Shown piece after piece: positions 8,608-18,484 of a DNA stretch of 64,000 bases; position 1 is the stretch's first letter; every line of letters starts with the position of its first letter. The notes beneath the pieces are model-generated. The model saw only the letters and a program-made list of their open reading frames with translations. It had not been told where the DNA came from and searched no databases. Origin of the DNA: Pseudomonas sp. NC02 (GTDB lineage Bacteria; Pseudomonadota; Gammaproteobacteria; Pseudomonadales; Pseudomonadaceae); assembly GCF_002874965.1 (NCBI RefSeq), contig NZ_CP025624.1, positions 4,526,001 to 4,590,000 on the forward strand, written 5' to 3'. The translations under genes and the position numbers were made by a program.

Positions 8608-8750
8608 TAAGCAGCTATGCGCTTGATCCTGAACCGGCCTGATCTGTCCTTGAATGTGTCAACTATGTCCCCGCACAGGCGTCCGGCCCGTGGTCCGCTG
8701 CAAGCGCGGTCGCCATAGCAGCCAATACCCGAATAACGGATAGACAGGCC

Positions 8751-8785
8751 AAAAAAAACGCCCCGAACCAGTCGGGGCGTTTTTT
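8751..8785 (-). terminator. Rho-independent terminator of cysS (bidirectional)
   Basis: Stem CGCCCCGA / TCGGGGCG with a 5-base loop, flanked by eight A on one side and six T on the other, just downstream of the cysS stop. The A/T flanks allow it to work in both directions. Confidence 0.9.
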
Positions 8786-8801
8786 ATTCAGCATTCACTC
8801 A

Positions 8802-10190
8802 TCAAGCCTGATCAGCCAACCGCCACGTCGTACCGCCCTTCCCGTCTTCCAACACCACACCCATCGCGGTCAGTTGGTCACGGATACGGTCAGACTCCGC
8901 CCAGTCCTTGTTGGCCCGGGCAGTCAAACGTGCCTGGATCAGCGCATCAACTTCAGCGGCATCCACACGCCCTTCAGCGCCCGCCTGCAGGAAGTCATCG
9001 GCTTCCATCTGCAATACGCCCAGCACGCTCGCCAGCTCTTTCAAACGTGCGGCAAGCCCCGCCGCTGCGTCGAGATCGCTCTCGCGCAGGCGGTTGATCT
9101 CACGCACCATTTCAAACAGCACCGCGCAGGCCTCAGGCGTACCGAAGTCGTCGTTCATCACTTCGGTGAACCGCGCAACAAACGCTTCGCCGCCCGCAGG
9201 CGCCACGGAGGGCAGGCCTTTCAACGCGTGGTAGAAACGCTCCAGGGCGCCCTTGGCGTCCTTGAGGTTGTCTTCCGAGTAGTTGATCGCGCTGCGGTAA
9301 TGGCTCGACACCAACAGGTAGCGCACCACTTCCGGGTGGTACTTTTCCAGCACGTCGCGAATGGTGAAGAAGTTGTTCAAGGACTTGGACATCTTCTCGC
9401 CATTGATGCGAATCATGCCGCAGTGCATCCACGCGTTGGCGTAGGTCTTGCCGGTGGCCGCTTCGCTTTGGGCGATTTCGTTTTCGTGGTGCGGGAACTC
9501 AAGGTCGCTGCCGCCGCCATGAATGTCGAAGGTCTCCCCCAGGCAGCAGGTGGACATCACCGAGCATTCGATGTGCCAGCCCGGGCGCCCGGCGCCCCAT
9601 GGCGACTCCCAGCTCGGCTCGCCGGGCTTGGTGCCTTTCCACAGCACGAAGTCCAGCGGGTCTTGCTTGGCTTCGTCGACTTCGATCCGCGCACCGATGC
9701 GCAGGTCTTCGATTTTCTTGCGCGACAGCTTGCCGTAGCCCATGAACTTGGCGACGCGGTAGTACACGTCGCCATTGCCCGGGGCGTAGGCGTAACCCTT
9801 GTCGATCAGGGTCTGGATCATCGCGTGCATGCCCGGGATATGGTCCGTGGCGCGCGGTTCCATGTCCGGCTTGAGGATGTTGAGGCGTGCCTCGTCCTCG
9901 TGCATCGCAGCAATCATGCGCTCGGTCAGCGCGTCGAACGACTCGCCGTTTTCGTTGGCGCGATTGATGATCTTGTCGTCGATGTCGGTGATGTTGCGCA
10001 CATACGTCAGGTCATAACCGCTGAAACGCAACCAGCGGGTCACCAGGTCGAAGGCAACCATGCTGCGGCCGTGGCCGATGTGGCAGTAGTCGTACACGGT
10101 CATGCCGCACACGTACATGCGCACCTTGTTGCCATCCAGCGGCTTGAAGACTTCTTTGGTCTTGCTGAGTGTGTTGTAGATCGTTAGCAC
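8802..10190 (-). CDS. cysS: Cysteine--tRNA ligase
   Basis: A 462-residue class I aminoacyl-tRNA synthetase that charges tRNA-Cys in the cytosol. It shows the [16 protein letters not shown] region with the zinc-ligand Cys and the HIGH motif (about 28-42), the zinc-binding [10 protein letters not shown] near 205, and the KMSKS loop near 265. Length is normal for the bacterial enzyme. The start is GTG at 10190 with AGGAAC upstream. It lies 20 bases behind glnS and is presumably co-transcribed with it, ending at the strong terminator. Confidence 0.97.
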   Translation of the reverse strand: MLTIYNTLSKTKEVFKPLDGNKVRMYVCGMTVYDYCHIGHGRSMVAFDLVTRWLRFSGYDLTYVRNITDIDDKIINRANENGESFDALTERMIAAMHEDEARLNILKPDMEPRATDHIPGMHAMIQTLIDKGYAYAPGNGDVYYRVAKFMGYGKLSRKKIEDLRIGARIEVDEAKQDPLDFVLWKGTKPGEPSWESPWGAGRPGWHIECSVMSTCCLGETFDIHGGGSDLEFPHHENEIAQSEAATGKTYANAWMHCGMIRINGEKMSKSLNNFFTIRDVLEKYHPEVVRYLLVSSHYRSAINYSEDNLKDAKGALERFYHALKGLPSVAPAGGEAFVARFTEVMNDDFGTPEACAVLFEMVREINRLRESDLDAAAGLAARLKELASVLGVLQMEADDFLQAGAEGRVDAAEVDALIQARLTARANKDWAESDRIRDQLTAMGVVLEDGKGGTTWRLADQA

Positions 10191-10210
10191 GACAGTTCCT
10201 TAAAACAGAA

Positions 10211-11911
10211 TCACTGGCCCCACGAATCACGCAAGGTCACGGTACGGTTGAATACCGGAGCACCGGGTTTCGAGTCCTTGATATCCGCGCAGAAGTAACC
10301 TTCGCGCTCGAACTGGAAACGGTCTTCCGGCTGTGCGTCGCCAAGCGATGGCTCGGCACGACAACCCGTGAGAACTTGCAGCGAGTCAGGGTTGATGTTG
10401 TCCAGGAAACTGGCACTGTCTTCGGCCTTCTCGGGATTCGGCGAGCGGAACAGGCGATCGTACAGGCGCACTTCGCACTCGACGCTGGCCGCCGCCGGCA
10501 CCCAGTGCACCACACCTTTGACCTTGCGGCCTTCCGGGTTCTTGCCCAGGGTGTCCGGGTCGTAGGAGCAACGCAGTTCGACGATGTTGCCATCGGCGTC
10601 CTTGATCGCTTCGTCGGCACGGATCACGTAGCTGCCGCGCAGGCGCACTTCGCCGTTCGGCTCCAGGCGCTTGTAGCCTTTTGGCGGCTCTTCCATGAAG
10701 TCATCGCGGTCGATGTAGATTTCACGGGCGAACGGCAGCTTGCGCACGCCGAGTTCTTCTTTCTGCGGATGACGTGGCAGTTCGAGGTTTTCGACCTGGC
10801 CTTCCGGGTAGTTGGTAATCACCACCTTCAACGGACGCAGCACGCACATGGCGCGCGGGGCGTTCGCGTCGAGGTCCTGACGGATGCTGAATTCGAGCAT
10901 GCCGTAGTCGACCACGCCGTCGGAGCGGTTGGTGCCGACCATTTCGCAGAAATTGCGGATCGATGCCGGGGTGTAGCCACGGCGGCGGAAGCCCGACAGC
11001 GTCGACATGCGCGGGTCGTCCCAGCCAAACACGTGCTTTTCATCGACCAGTTGCTTGAGCTTGCGCTTGCTGGTGATGGTGTAGTTCAGGTTCAGGCGGC
11101 TGAACTCGTACTGACGCGGGTGCGCCGGTACCGGCAGGCTGTCGAGGAACCATTCGTACAGAGGACGGTGGCTTTCGAACTCCAGGGTGCAGATGGAGTG
11201 GGTGATGCCTTCGATGGCGTCCGACTGACCGTGGGTGAAGTCGTAGTTCGGGTAGATGCACCACTTGTCACCGGTCTGGTGGTGATGGGCGTGGCGGATG
11301 CGGTACATGATCGGGTCGCGCAGGTTCATGTTCGGCGAGGCCATGTCGATCTTGGCACGCAGTACGCGGGCGCCGTCCGGGAACTCGCCGGCGCGCATGC
11401 GGTTGAACCAGTCCAGGTTCTCTTCAACCGAACGGTCGCGGAACGGGCTGTTCTTGCCCGGCTCGGTCAGGGTGCCACGGTATTCCTTGGCTTGCTCCGG
11501 GGTCAGGTCGTCTACGTAGGCCTTGCCGGCCTTGATCAACTCGACGGCCCAGTCGAACAACTGGTCGAAATACTTGGAGGCATAGCGCACTTCACCGGAC
11601 CATTCGAAGCCCAGCCACTTGATGTCGCTCTCGATGGCGTCGATGTATTCCTGGTCTTCCTTGGCCGGGTTGGTGTCGTCGAAACGCAGGTGCGTGACGC
11701 CACCGAACTCCTGGGCCAGGCCGAAGTTCACACAGATCGACTTGGCGTGGCCGATGTGCAGGTAACCGTTGGGCTCAGGCGGGAAGCGGGTGACGATCTG
11801 CGTGTGCTTGCCCGAATCCAGGTCCGCCTGGATGATCGGGCGCAGGAAATTGACCGGGACGGCAGGTCCGGCCTTGGAATTCGAGGTAGGGTCGACAGTG
11901 GGCTTGCTCAT
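10211..11911 (-). CDS. glnS: Glutamine--tRNA ligase
   Basis: A 566-residue class I synthetase that attaches glutamine to tRNA-Gln. The HIGH motif appears as [10 protein letters not shown] near residue 40, the KMSKS-like element as SKRKL near 280, and the C-terminal anticodon-binding beta-barrels follow. Start 11911 (MSKPTV) is preferred over an upstream in-frame start at 11956 because AAGGATCCT directly precedes it. It is followed by cysS, and divergent from ppiB across about 245 bases in which I see no further gene. Confidence 0.96.
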   Translation of the reverse strand: MSKPTVDPTSNSKAGPAVPVNFLRPIIQADLDSGKHTQIVTRFPPEPNGYLHIGHAKSICVNFGLAQEFGGVTHLRFDDTNPAKEDQEYIDAIESDIKWLGFEWSGEVRYASKYFDQLFDWAVELIKAGKAYVDDLTPEQAKEYRGTLTEPGKNSPFRDRSVEENLDWFNRMRAGEFPDGARVLRAKIDMASPNMNLRDPIMYRIRHAHHHQTGDKWCIYPNYDFTHGQSDAIEGITHSICTLEFESHRPLYEWFLDSLPVPAHPRQYEFSRLNLNYTITSKRKLKQLVDEKHVFGWDDPRMSTLSGFRRRGYTPASIRNFCEMVGTNRSDGVVDYGMLEFSIRQDLDANAPRAMCVLRPLKVVITNYPEGQVENLELPRHPQKEELGVRKLPFAREIYIDRDDFMEEPPKGYKRLEPNGEVRLRGSYVIRADEAIKDADGNIVELRCSYDPDTLGKNPEGRKVKGVVHWVPAAASVECEVRLYDRLFRSPNPEKAEDSASFLDNINPDSLQVLTGCRAEPSLGDAQPEDRFQFEREGYFCADIKDSKPGAPVFNRTVTLRDSWGQ

Positions 11912-12157
11912 AGGATCCTTGAACAGACGAAGTACTTGGCCGGGTGAGGCCGACAAACAAAGGGCTTATCATAGCCGATGCTGTCAAGGCCCTGACAGAG
12001 CGTGGCCAAAAACTGCTGCATTTATTGCATGGGCGGTAAAAAACCACCTCGAAATTCCCGCAGGTCACGCTAAACTGCGCGCCTTGGCTGCCGTTTTTGC
12101 CAAGCAGGTAAGGCGCAAAACGCCCAAACCCACGAATTCCTTGAAAGAGTAGTGAAC

Positions 12158-12661
12158 ATGACTCAAGTCAAACTGACCACCAACCACGGTGACATCGTCA
12201 TCGAGCTGAACGCCGAGAAAGCGCCGATCACCGTCGCCAACTTCATCGAGTACGTTAAAGCCGGCCACTACGAAAACACTGTTTTCCACCGTGTCATCGG
12301 CAACTTCATGGTCCAGGGCGGCGGTTTCGAACCTGGCATGAAAGAAAAGAAAGACAAGCGTCCAAGCATCCAGAACGAAGCGGACAACGGCCTTTCCAAC
12401 GACAAGTACACCGTCGCCATGGCCCGTACCATGGAGCCGCATTCGGCCTCCGCGCAGTTCTTCATCAACGTCGCCGACAACACCTTCCTGAACCACAGCG
12501 GCAAGAACGTGCAGGGCTGGGGCTACGCGGTATTCGGTAAAGTCACCGAAGGCCAGGACGTTGTCGACAAGATCAAGGGTGTGCAAACCACCGGCAAGGC
12601 AGGTCACCAGGACGTTCCGGTAGAAGACGTTATCGTCGAGAAAGCCGAGATCGTTGAGTGA
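12158..12661 (+). CDS. ppiB: Peptidyl-prolyl cis-trans isomerase B (cyclophilin)
   Basis: A 167-residue cyclophilin that catalyses proline isomerisation in the cytoplasm; no signal peptide is present. The catalytic [13 protein letters not shown] region is near residue 45 and [10 protein letters not shown] near 97; the tryptophan in [10 protein letters not shown] is the bacterial cyclosporin-site tryptophan. The ATG at 12158 is preferred over an in-frame GTG six bases earlier. Its stop TGA overlaps the GTG start of lpxH, so the two are translationally coupled. Confidence 0.95.
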   Translation: MTQVKLTTNHGDIVIELNAEKAPITVANFIEYVKAGHYENTVFHRVIGNFMVQGGGFEPGMKEKKDKRPSIQNEADNGLSNDKYTVAMARTMEPHSASAQFFINVADNTFLNHSGKNVQGWGYAVFGKVTEGQDVVDKIKGVQTTGKAGHQDVPVEDVIVEKAEIVE

Positions 12662-13407
12662 TATTGCTGATTTCAGATTTGCATCTGGAAGAGGAGCGCC
12701 CGGACATAACCCGGGCGTTTCTGGATTTACTGCACGGCCGCGCCCGTTCTGCCCAGGCGTTGTACATTCTGGGGGACTTCTTTGAAGCCTGGATTGGCGA
12801 CGATGGGATGACGCCCTTCCAGCGTTCGATTTGCCTGGCCCTGCGCGAGCTGAGCGACAGCGGCACCCAGATTTTCATCATGCATGGCAACCGGGATTTC
12901 CTGATCGGCAAGGCGTTCTGCAAAGCCGCAGGCGCAACCTTGCTCAAGGACCCGAGTGTGGTGCAACTCGCAGGCGAGCCCGTGCTGTTGATGCACGGCG
13001 ACAGCCTGTGTACCCGCGACCTTGGCTATATGAAGCTGCGGCGCATCCTGCGTAACCCCATCACGCTGTTCATCCTGCGCCACCTGCCCTTGCGCACGCG
13101 GCACAAGCTGGCGCGCAAGCTGCGCAGTGAAAGCCGCGCGCAGACGCGGATGAAGACCAACGACATTGTCGATGTAACGCCCGAGGAAGTGCCGAAGGTG
13201 ATGCAGCAGTTCGGCGTGCGTACGTTGGTGCATGGCCACACCCACCGCCCGGCGATTCACAAGTTGCAGATTGGCGAGCAAGCGGCCAAGCGCATTGTGC
13301 TGGGGGATTGGGACAAGCAAGGGTGGGCATTGCAGGTGGATGAGCAAGGGTTTCAACTGGCGGCGTTTGACTTCGTCAACCCGCAGTTGGCCTTGCCCGG
13401 TGCTTGA
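12658..13407 (+). CDS. lpxH: UDP-2,3-diacylglucosamine diphosphatase
   Basis: A 249-residue metallophosphoesterase that hydrolyses UDP-2,3-diacylglucosamine to lipid X in lipid A synthesis, at the inner-membrane surface. The metal-binding motifs are in order: SDLHLEE (5-11), [11 protein letters not shown] (39-50), HGNRDF (near 79), HGDSL (near 114) and HGHTHRP (near 195). The GTG start overlaps the ppiB stop. The ppiB-lpxH pair next to glnS-cysS matches the usual Pseudomonas arrangement. Confidence 0.95.
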   Translation: MILLISDLHLEEERPDITRAFLDLLHGRARSAQALYILGDFFEAWIGDDGMTPFQRSICLALRELSDSGTQIFIMHGNRDFLIGKAFCKAAGATLLKDPSVVQLAGEPVLLMHGDSLCTRDLGYMKLRRILRNPITLFILRHLPLRTRHKLARKLRSESRAQTRMKTNDIVDVTPEEVPKVMQQFGVRTLVHGHTHRPAIHKLQIGEQAAKRIVLGDWDKQGWALQVDEQGFQLAAFDFVNPQLALPGA

Positions 13408-13411
13408 CCCA

Positions 13412-13564
13412 GATCGTTCCCACGCTCTGCGCGGGAATGCATCCTGTGACGCTCTGCGTCACGACCTTCAAAAGCGGACGCAGAGCGTCCAAAGCGGCAT
13501 TCCCACGCAGAGAGTGGGAACGATCATCAAAGCGGCATTCCCACGCGGAGCGTGGGAATGATCA
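13412..13564. repeat. Cluster of GATCGTTCCCACGC-type inverted repeats
   Basis: The gap between lpxH and emrB is filled by copies of a palindromic unit, GATCGTTCCCACGCTCTGC and its complement (for example GTGGGAACGATC), interleaved with GACGCTCTGCGTC and GGACGCAGAGCGTCC. At least three copies occur in alternating orientation, and the same unit recurs near 27.2 kb. Such elements can fold as hairpins and may stop readthrough between these convergent genes. Confidence 0.8.
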
Positions 13565-13575
13565 TGGATTGAGGC

Positions 13576-15108
13576 TTAGTGGCCAGAAGCCTCCGGCCCC
13601 GCCTTCGCTGCAAACGGCGGTTTCGCCAGCCATACAATCACGATCAACGCCATGAACATCCACCCCAGCAACGTGAAGTAATCCACGGTGGACATCATGT
13701 ACGCCTGGCTCGTCAGTATCTGGTCCAACTGCGCATACGCCTTGTGCCCTGCCCCGCCGAGCGCCTGCAAGGCGTCCCGGGTGGCCGAGTCGTAGGTGGT
13801 CATGTTTTCGCTCATGTAGGCATGGTGCTGGTCCGCCCGGCGAATCCAGATCCAGGTGGTCAACGAGGCCGCAAAGCTGCCGCCCAGGGTCCGCAGGAAG
13901 GTCGCCAGGCCAGCGCCGTCGGCGATTTGCGCCGGCGGCAGGTCGGACATCAGGATGCTCAAGGTCGGCATGAAGAACAGCGCTACGCCGATCCCCATGA
14001 ACAACTGCACCAGGGCGATGTGGGTGAAGTCCACTTCATTGGTAAACCCGGCGCGCATGAAGCAACTCAAGCCAATCGCCAGGAACGCCAGCCCCGCCAG
14101 CAGCCGCAGGTCGAACTTGTGCGCGTACTTGCCCACAAATGGCGACATCAACACCGGCAGAATCCCGATCGGCGCCACCGCCAGGCCCGCCCAGGTGGCG
14201 GTGTAGCCCATCTGGGTTTGCAGCCATTGCGGCAGGATCAGGTTGATCCCGAAGAAACCCGCGTACCCGAGTACCAACACAATCGTGCCGATGCGAAAGT
14301 TGCGATAGGCGAACAGCCGCAGGTTGACCACCGGGTGCTCGTCAGTCATTTCCCAGATCACGAACACCGCCAGGGCGACAGCCGAGATCACCGCGCCGAT
14401 GATGATGAAATTCGACTCGAACCAGTCCAGGTCGTTGCCCTTGTCGAGGATGATCTGCAAGGCGCCGACGCCGACGATCAGGCTGAGCAAGCCGACGTAG
14501 TCCATCGGCTGGTAGCTGGTGACCACCGGGCGTTTCTTCAGTTGCGAGCGCACCACCATCACGGCAAAGATGCCGATGGGTACGTTGATAAAGAAGATCC
14601 ACGGCCAGCTGTAGCTGTCGGTAATCCAGCCGCCGAGGATCGGCCCGGCAATCGGCGCCACCACCGTGACCATCGCCAGCAACGCCAGGGCCATGCCACG
14701 CCTGGCGGGGGGATAGACCGCGATCAGCAGCGTCTGGGTCATCGGGTACAACGGGCCGGCAACCAGGCCTTGCAATACCCGAAAGCCGATCAGCTCGGGC
14801 ATCGAGGTGGAAATACCGCAGAGAAACGAGGCCAGCACAAACAGGATGGTGGCCCACAGAAACAGCTTCACCTCGCCGAAGCGACGGCTCAGCCAACCGG
14901 TGAGCGGCAGCGCGATGGCGTTGCTCACGGCAAACGAGGTGATGACCCAGGTGCCCTGCTCCGAACTCACGCCGAGGTTGCCGGAAATCGTCGGCAATGC
15001 CACGTTGGCGATGGTGGTGTCGAGCACCTGCATGAAGGTCGCCAGGGACAGGCCGATGGTGGCCATCAGCAAGCTGGGCGGCGTGAAGGAGGCGTTAGCG
15101 TTACTCAT
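13576..15108 (-). CDS. emrB: DHA2-family (EmrB/QacA) multidrug MFS permease
   Basis: A 510-residue inner-membrane drug/proton antiporter with 14 predicted helices. Motif D1-like LDTTIANVALPTI is near residue 30, motif A as GWLSRRFGEVKLF near 72, and motif C as APIAGPILGGWITD near 155; all are typical of the 14-helix DHA2 family. With the membrane-fusion protein and outer-membrane factor encoded upstream it forms a tripartite pump that expels hydrophobic compounds across both membranes. The substrate is unknown. It is the last gene of the operon. Confidence 0.92.
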   Translation of the reverse strand: MSNANASFTPPSLLMATIGLSLATFMQVLDTTIANVALPTISGNLGVSSEQGTWVITSFAVSNAIALPLTGWLSRRFGEVKLFLWATILFVLASFLCGISTSMPELIGFRVLQGLVAGPLYPMTQTLLIAVYPPARRGMALALLAMVTVVAPIAGPILGGWITDSYSWPWIFFINVPIGIFAVMVVRSQLKKRPVVTSYQPMDYVGLLSLIVGVGALQIILDKGNDLDWFESNFIIIGAVISAVALAVFVIWEMTDEHPVVNLRLFAYRNFRIGTIVLVLGYAGFFGINLILPQWLQTQMGYTATWAGLAVAPIGILPVLMSPFVGKYAHKFDLRLLAGLAFLAIGLSCFMRAGFTNEVDFTHIALVQLFMGIGVALFFMPTLSILMSDLPPAQIADGAGLATFLRTLGGSFAASLTTWIWIRRADQHHAYMSENMTTYDSATRDALQALGGAGHKAYAQLDQILTSQAYMMSTVDYFTLLGWMFMALIVIVWLAKPPFAAKAGPEASGH

Positions 15109-15172
15109 CGCGAATCCTGTGCAACATGATTGGCGCTACGGCCGCCGGGGCCGCAGCTGATGGATTGGCGAA

Positions 15173-16390
15173 TCAGCGCTGGGCAGCCTTGGGAGCGGCG
15201 ACGCTGTTGTCATGGATCAATTGGGTGATCATCGCGTCGGCTTCGGCCAACTGGCGGTCGTAAACGTTGGTGGTGAACGACGCCTTCTGCGGCGCCTGCT
15301 GGGCCAGTACCGGGCCGCTCTGGTCGTGCAGGTCGACGTTGACCACGGTGGACAGGCCCACCCGCAGCGGGTGCTTGGCCAACTCATCGGCGTTCACATG
15401 GATACGCACCGGCACCCGTTGCACGATCTTGATCCAGTTACCGGTGGCGTTCTGCGCCGGCAGCAAGGCAAATGCACTGCCGGTCCCCGCGCCGAGGCTG
15501 TCGACGGTGCCGCTGAATTTCACGTCGCTGCCGTAGATGTCGGATTCGATATCCACCGGCTGGCCGATACGCATATTGCGCAGCTGGGTTTCCTTGAAGT
15601 TGGCGTCGATCCACAGTTGATCCAGCGGAATCACGGCCATCAGTGCAGTACCCGGCTGGACCCGCTGGCCCAGTTGCACGGTACGCTTGGCCACATAGCC
15701 GGTCACCGGTGCGATCAGGGTGCTGCGGGCGTTGGTCAGGTAAGCCTGGCGCAACTGTGCGGCGGCAGCCTGCACGTCCGGGTGGGACGAAATCACCGTG
15801 TCATCCACCAGGGCGCTGCTGGTCTTGAACTGTTGCTGCACGTTGGCCAAGGCGTTTTGCGCCGAGGTCAGGTCGTCACGGGCGTGGGACAGTTCTTCCT
15901 GGGAAATCGCCCCGCCGGCAGCGAGGTTCTTGCGTCGGTTGTAGTTGTCCTGGGCCTTTTGCACGTTGGCTTGTTGCGCCAGCACCTGGGCTTTCATGCC
16001 ATCGACGTTGCTGTACAAGCCACGCACCTGGCGCACGGTGCGGGCCAGGTTGGCCTGGGCACTTTGCAGGCCGACGGCCGCGTCGTTGGGGTCGAAGTTG
16101 ATCAGCACCTGGCCTTCATGCACCAGGTCGCCGTCGTCAGCGCCGATGCTCACCACGGTGCCGGTCACCAGCGGGGTGATTTCCACCACGTTGCCGTTGA
16201 CGTAGGCGTCGTCGGTGCTTTCGCTGAAGCGACCATACAATTCGTACCAACCCCACACGCCCAAGGCGCCGAGGATGACGATCAGCGCCAGCACAAACAG
16301 CATGACTTTGCGTTTGCGCGGGTTGCTGTTGTTGGGTTGTTCAGCCTTGTTTGTTTCAGGAGCGTTGTTGCTGGTTTCGGCAGTGGCCAT
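15173..16390 (-). CDS. emrA: EmrA-type membrane-fusion (HlyD) protein
   Basis: A 405-residue periplasmic adaptor. A cytoplasmic N terminus is followed by one membrane helix (about residues 29-48). The barrel-sandwich/lipoyl half-motifs come next (VNGNVVEITPLVTGTVVSI and later STLIAPVTGYVAKRTV), bracketing a coiled-coil hairpin (about 100-200). It links the inner-membrane permease to the outer-membrane channel. The gap to emrB is 64 bases and to the outer-membrane factor gene 15 bases, consistent with one operon. Confidence 0.92.
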   Translation of the reverse strand: MATAETSNNAPETNKAEQPNNSNPRKRKVMLFVLALIVILGALGVWGWYELYGRFSESTDDAYVNGNVVEITPLVTGTVVSIGADDGDLVHEGQVLINFDPNDAAVGLQSAQANLARTVRQVRGLYSNVDGMKAQVLAQQANVQKAQDNYNRRKNLAAGGAISQEELSHARDDLTSAQNALANVQQQFKTSSALVDDTVISSHPDVQAAAAQLRQAYLTNARSTLIAPVTGYVAKRTVQLGQRVQPGTALMAVIPLDQLWIDANFKETQLRNMRIGQPVDIESDIYGSDVKFSGTVDSLGAGTGSAFALLPAQNATGNWIKIVQRVPVRIHVNADELAKHPLRVGLSTVVNVDLHDQSGPVLAQQAPQKASFTTNVYDRQLAEADAMITQLIHDNSVAAPKAAQR

Positions 16391-16405
16391 GACAAGTACC
16401 TTGAA

Positions 16406-17869
16406 TTATTCAGTGCGCGTGGCTGGGGTGGTCGAGGCCACGTTATCGGCGTGGAAACCGCCGCCCAGGGCCTGCATCAGTTGAATCGAAAGATCGATTT
16501 GCTCGGCATTCAGGGTGGCCAACTGACGCTGGGCCTGGAGCAGTTGCTGTTCGATGCTGAGCACGTCCAGGTAATTGCCGATACCTGAGCTGTAACGCTG
16601 GACGCCGGTGTCGTAGGACTGCTGGGCAATGTCAGCGGCGTGTTGCTGGGCCTGGATCTGGCGGCCGGTCTCGCGCAATTGCGAGAGTGTGTTGCCGATA
16701 TCGCCCAAGGCTTGCACCAGGGTTTTGTTGTACTGGGCCACGGCCAGGTCGTAGTCGGCGTCGCGAGCGTCGAGGTCGGCGCGCAGTCGGCCGCCGTCGA
16801 AGATCGGCAGCGAGACGGTCGGCGCAATGCTGAAGAAGCGGCTGGCCGAACCAAACATCGCATCCCCCAGCAACGACTCGGCCCCGGCGCTCGCGCTCAG
16901 GTTGAGGTTGGGGTAGAAACGGGTCTTGCTGGCCGCGATGTTCTTGCTCGCCGCCTCCACCCGCCAGCGTGCGGCGATCAGGTCCGGGCGACGGCCCACC
17001 AGCTCGGCAGGCAACACCGAAGGCACCGCAACCGCGCTCGGCTTGAGCACGTTGGGGCGTACCAGTTCGCTGCCACGGTCCGGGCCTTTGCCGAGCAACA
17101 CCGCGAGGGCGATCTTCGCGCTCTGCAGTTGTTTTTCCGCATCGATCAGTTGCGACTGGGAGCTGGCTTCCAGGCTTTCGGTTTGCTGGTACTGGTACTG
17201 GCTGTCGATCCCGGAGTTCAGGCGACGCTGGCCCAGGTCGAGCATCTGCCGGGTGCGCTTGAGGTCATCATTGGCCAGGTCACGCACGATATGGGCCTGG
17301 CCCAGGTCGCTGTAGGCCTTGGCGACGTTGGCCGCCAGGGTCAGGCGCGCGGCCTGTTGGTCGACTTCGGCGGCGCGGGCCTGGCCCAGCGCGGCTTCCC
17401 AGGCGGCGCGCTGGCCGCCCCACAGGTCGAAGTTGTAATTGAAACTGGCACCGATGTTGCGCACGGTGGCGTAGGCATCGCCCTGGCCCAACGGGTCCTG
17501 GTCCTTGGCCAGGCGCGAACGGCTGACACCGGCGCTGGCATCCAGGGTCGGCATGCGCTCGGCGTCGGCGGCATAGGCAGCGGCTTCGGCCTGGTGAGCG
17601 CGGGCGCTGGCCACTTGCATGTCGGGGCTGTTCTGCAGGGCTTCCTGGATCAGGCCGTCGAGCTGTGGATCGCCAAGGCCTTTCCACCAGTCGGCGGTGG
17701 GCCAGGCAGCGGTGGACAGGGTCACGCCGCTGAGGGATTTGCCGGTTTGCAGGTTATTGGCTTCGAGGCGTTTGCCTTCTGTGTCCAAGCCGCTGAAATT
17801 GGCACAACCGGCCATAGTCATGGCCACCAGCACAAGGCTGAGGCCGGCACGCAAGGAGCGATTGTTCAT
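16406..17869 (-). CDS. NodT-family outer-membrane efflux lipoprotein
   Basis: A 487-residue TolC/OprM-type outer-membrane factor. The N terminus is a signal peptide ending in the lipobox MAGC (Cys near residue 22), so the mature protein should be lipidated. Two repeats of long alpha-helices follow (for example AAYAADAERMPTLDASAG and IAASKTRFYPNLNLSASAG), the signature of this family. It supplies the outer-membrane exit duct of the EmrAB pump. It overlaps the MarR gene by 4 bases, so regulator and pump share one message. Confidence 0.92.
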   Translation of the reverse strand: MNNRSLRAGLSLVLVAMTMAGCANFSGLDTEGKRLEANNLQTGKSLSGVTLSTAAWPTADWWKGLGDPQLDGLIQEALQNSPDMQVASARAHQAEAAAYAADAERMPTLDASAGVSRSRLAKDQDPLGQGDAYATVRNIGASFNYNFDLWGGQRAAWEAALGQARAAEVDQQAARLTLAANVAKAYSDLGQAHIVRDLANDDLKRTRQMLDLGQRRLNSGIDSQYQYQQTESLEASSQSQLIDAEKQLQSAKIALAVLLGKGPDRGSELVRPNVLKPSAVAVPSVLPAELVGRRPDLIAARWRVEAASKNIAASKTRFYPNLNLSASAGAESLLGDAMFGSASRFFSIAPTVSLPIFDGGRLRADLDARDADYDLAVAQYNKTLVQALGDIGNTLSQLRETGRQIQAQQHAADIAQQSYDTGVQRYSSGIGNYLDVLSIEQQLLQAQRQLATLNAEQIDLSIQLMQALGGGFHADNVASTTPATRTE

Positions 17870-18339
17870 GCACTACCTACCCGCTGGATGGTGATGGGGT
17901 CACCCGCAGCTATCAGAATTTTCTTCAGGATTTTTTCCAGGGTTTGCAATTCACCCGGCTCCAGCGCGCCCGCCAACTGGTTCAAGGCCTGGGCACCGAT
18001 GTGCGGCAGCATGTCGGCCACGCGCTGGCCTTCGGCGGTCAGCACCAACTGCACCTGGCGCCGGTCCTGCTCGGAACGCTTGCGCGCCAGCAGGTCCTTT
18101 TGTTCCAGGCGGTCGAGCATGCGGGTCATGGAGCCGCTGTCCAACGACAGGTTGCGGCACAGCTCGGCCGGGGTGTCGACGCCGTACTGGGCCATGATGA
18201 TCAACACCTTGAACTGCGCGGCCGTGATGCCGTGGGGTTCCATGTGGGTGTCGATGATCTTGTCTTTGAGCAGCGCAGCCCGGCCCAGCAGCAGGCCGAG
18301 GTGGCAGTTGTGGAAGTTTTCGGGGGTGAAGTGCTTCAT
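17866..18339 (-). CDS. MarR-family transcriptional regulator of the efflux operon
   Basis: A 157-residue winged-helix regulator. The DNA-binding region spans about residues 55-100 (TPAELCRNLSLDSGSMTRMLDRLEQKDLLARKR), followed by the beta-wing SEQDRRQVQLVLTAEG, a standard MarR pattern. It is first in the operon ahead of the outer-membrane factor, emrA and emrB. Two matching CTGCCTARGCAG palindromes lie directly upstream, so it most likely represses its own operon and is released by a ligand, as known for MarR and EmrR. Confidence 0.92.
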   Translation of the reverse strand: MKHFTPENFHNCHLGLLLGRAALLKDKIIDTHMEPHGITAAQFKVLIIMAQYGVDTPAELCRNLSLDSGSMTRMLDRLEQKDLLARKRSEQDRRQVQLVLTAEGQRVADMLPHIGAQALNQLAGALEPGELQTLEKILKKILIAAGDPITIQRVGSA

Positions 18340-18356
18340 CGTGACCAGCCTATTAA

Positions 18357-18412
18357 CTGCCTAAGCAGTGAATGTGTGACACGATGTTACTGCCTAGGCA
18401 GCGAATGTCAAA
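18357..18412 (-). promoter_or_regulatory. Promoter and twin operators of the MarR-emrAB operon
   Basis: Read on the minus strand, TTGACA (18407-18412) and TAACAT (18385-18390) are separated by 16 bases, a good sigma-70 promoter. The spacer holds the palindrome CTGCCTAGGCAG (18390-18401). A second copy, CTGCTTAGGCAG on the minus strand (18357-18368), lies downstream in the leader. The centres are 33 bp apart, close to three helical turns, so both could be bound from the same DNA face. Confidence 0.8.
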
Positions 18413-18445
18413 CGAATAGTTAGGTTGCTTGCTAATTAGCGGATA

Positions 18446-18472
18446 AATGGTGGGAGCCGGGCTCCCACCATT
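18446..18472. terminator. 12-bp hairpin downstream of tamB
   Basis: AATGGTGGGAGC and its exact complement flank a 3-base loop just after the tamB stop. No T-run follows on either strand, so it is a possible but not canonical terminator. The GGTGGGAGC core resembles a truncated REP end. Confidence 0.5.
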
Positions 18473-18484
18473 ACCGTGGACGGA

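Noticed and set aside
8546..8750. tRNA genes near cysS, as found in some Pseudomonas
   Set aside because: I could not find a cloverleaf with a T-loop or CCA-adjacent acceptor stem in the gap; only a REP half and terminator are present.
13412..13564. Possible CRISPR array from repeated GATCGTTCCCACGC units
   Set aside because: The units alternate in orientation, spacers are irregular and no cas genes occur; they are REP-like palindromes.
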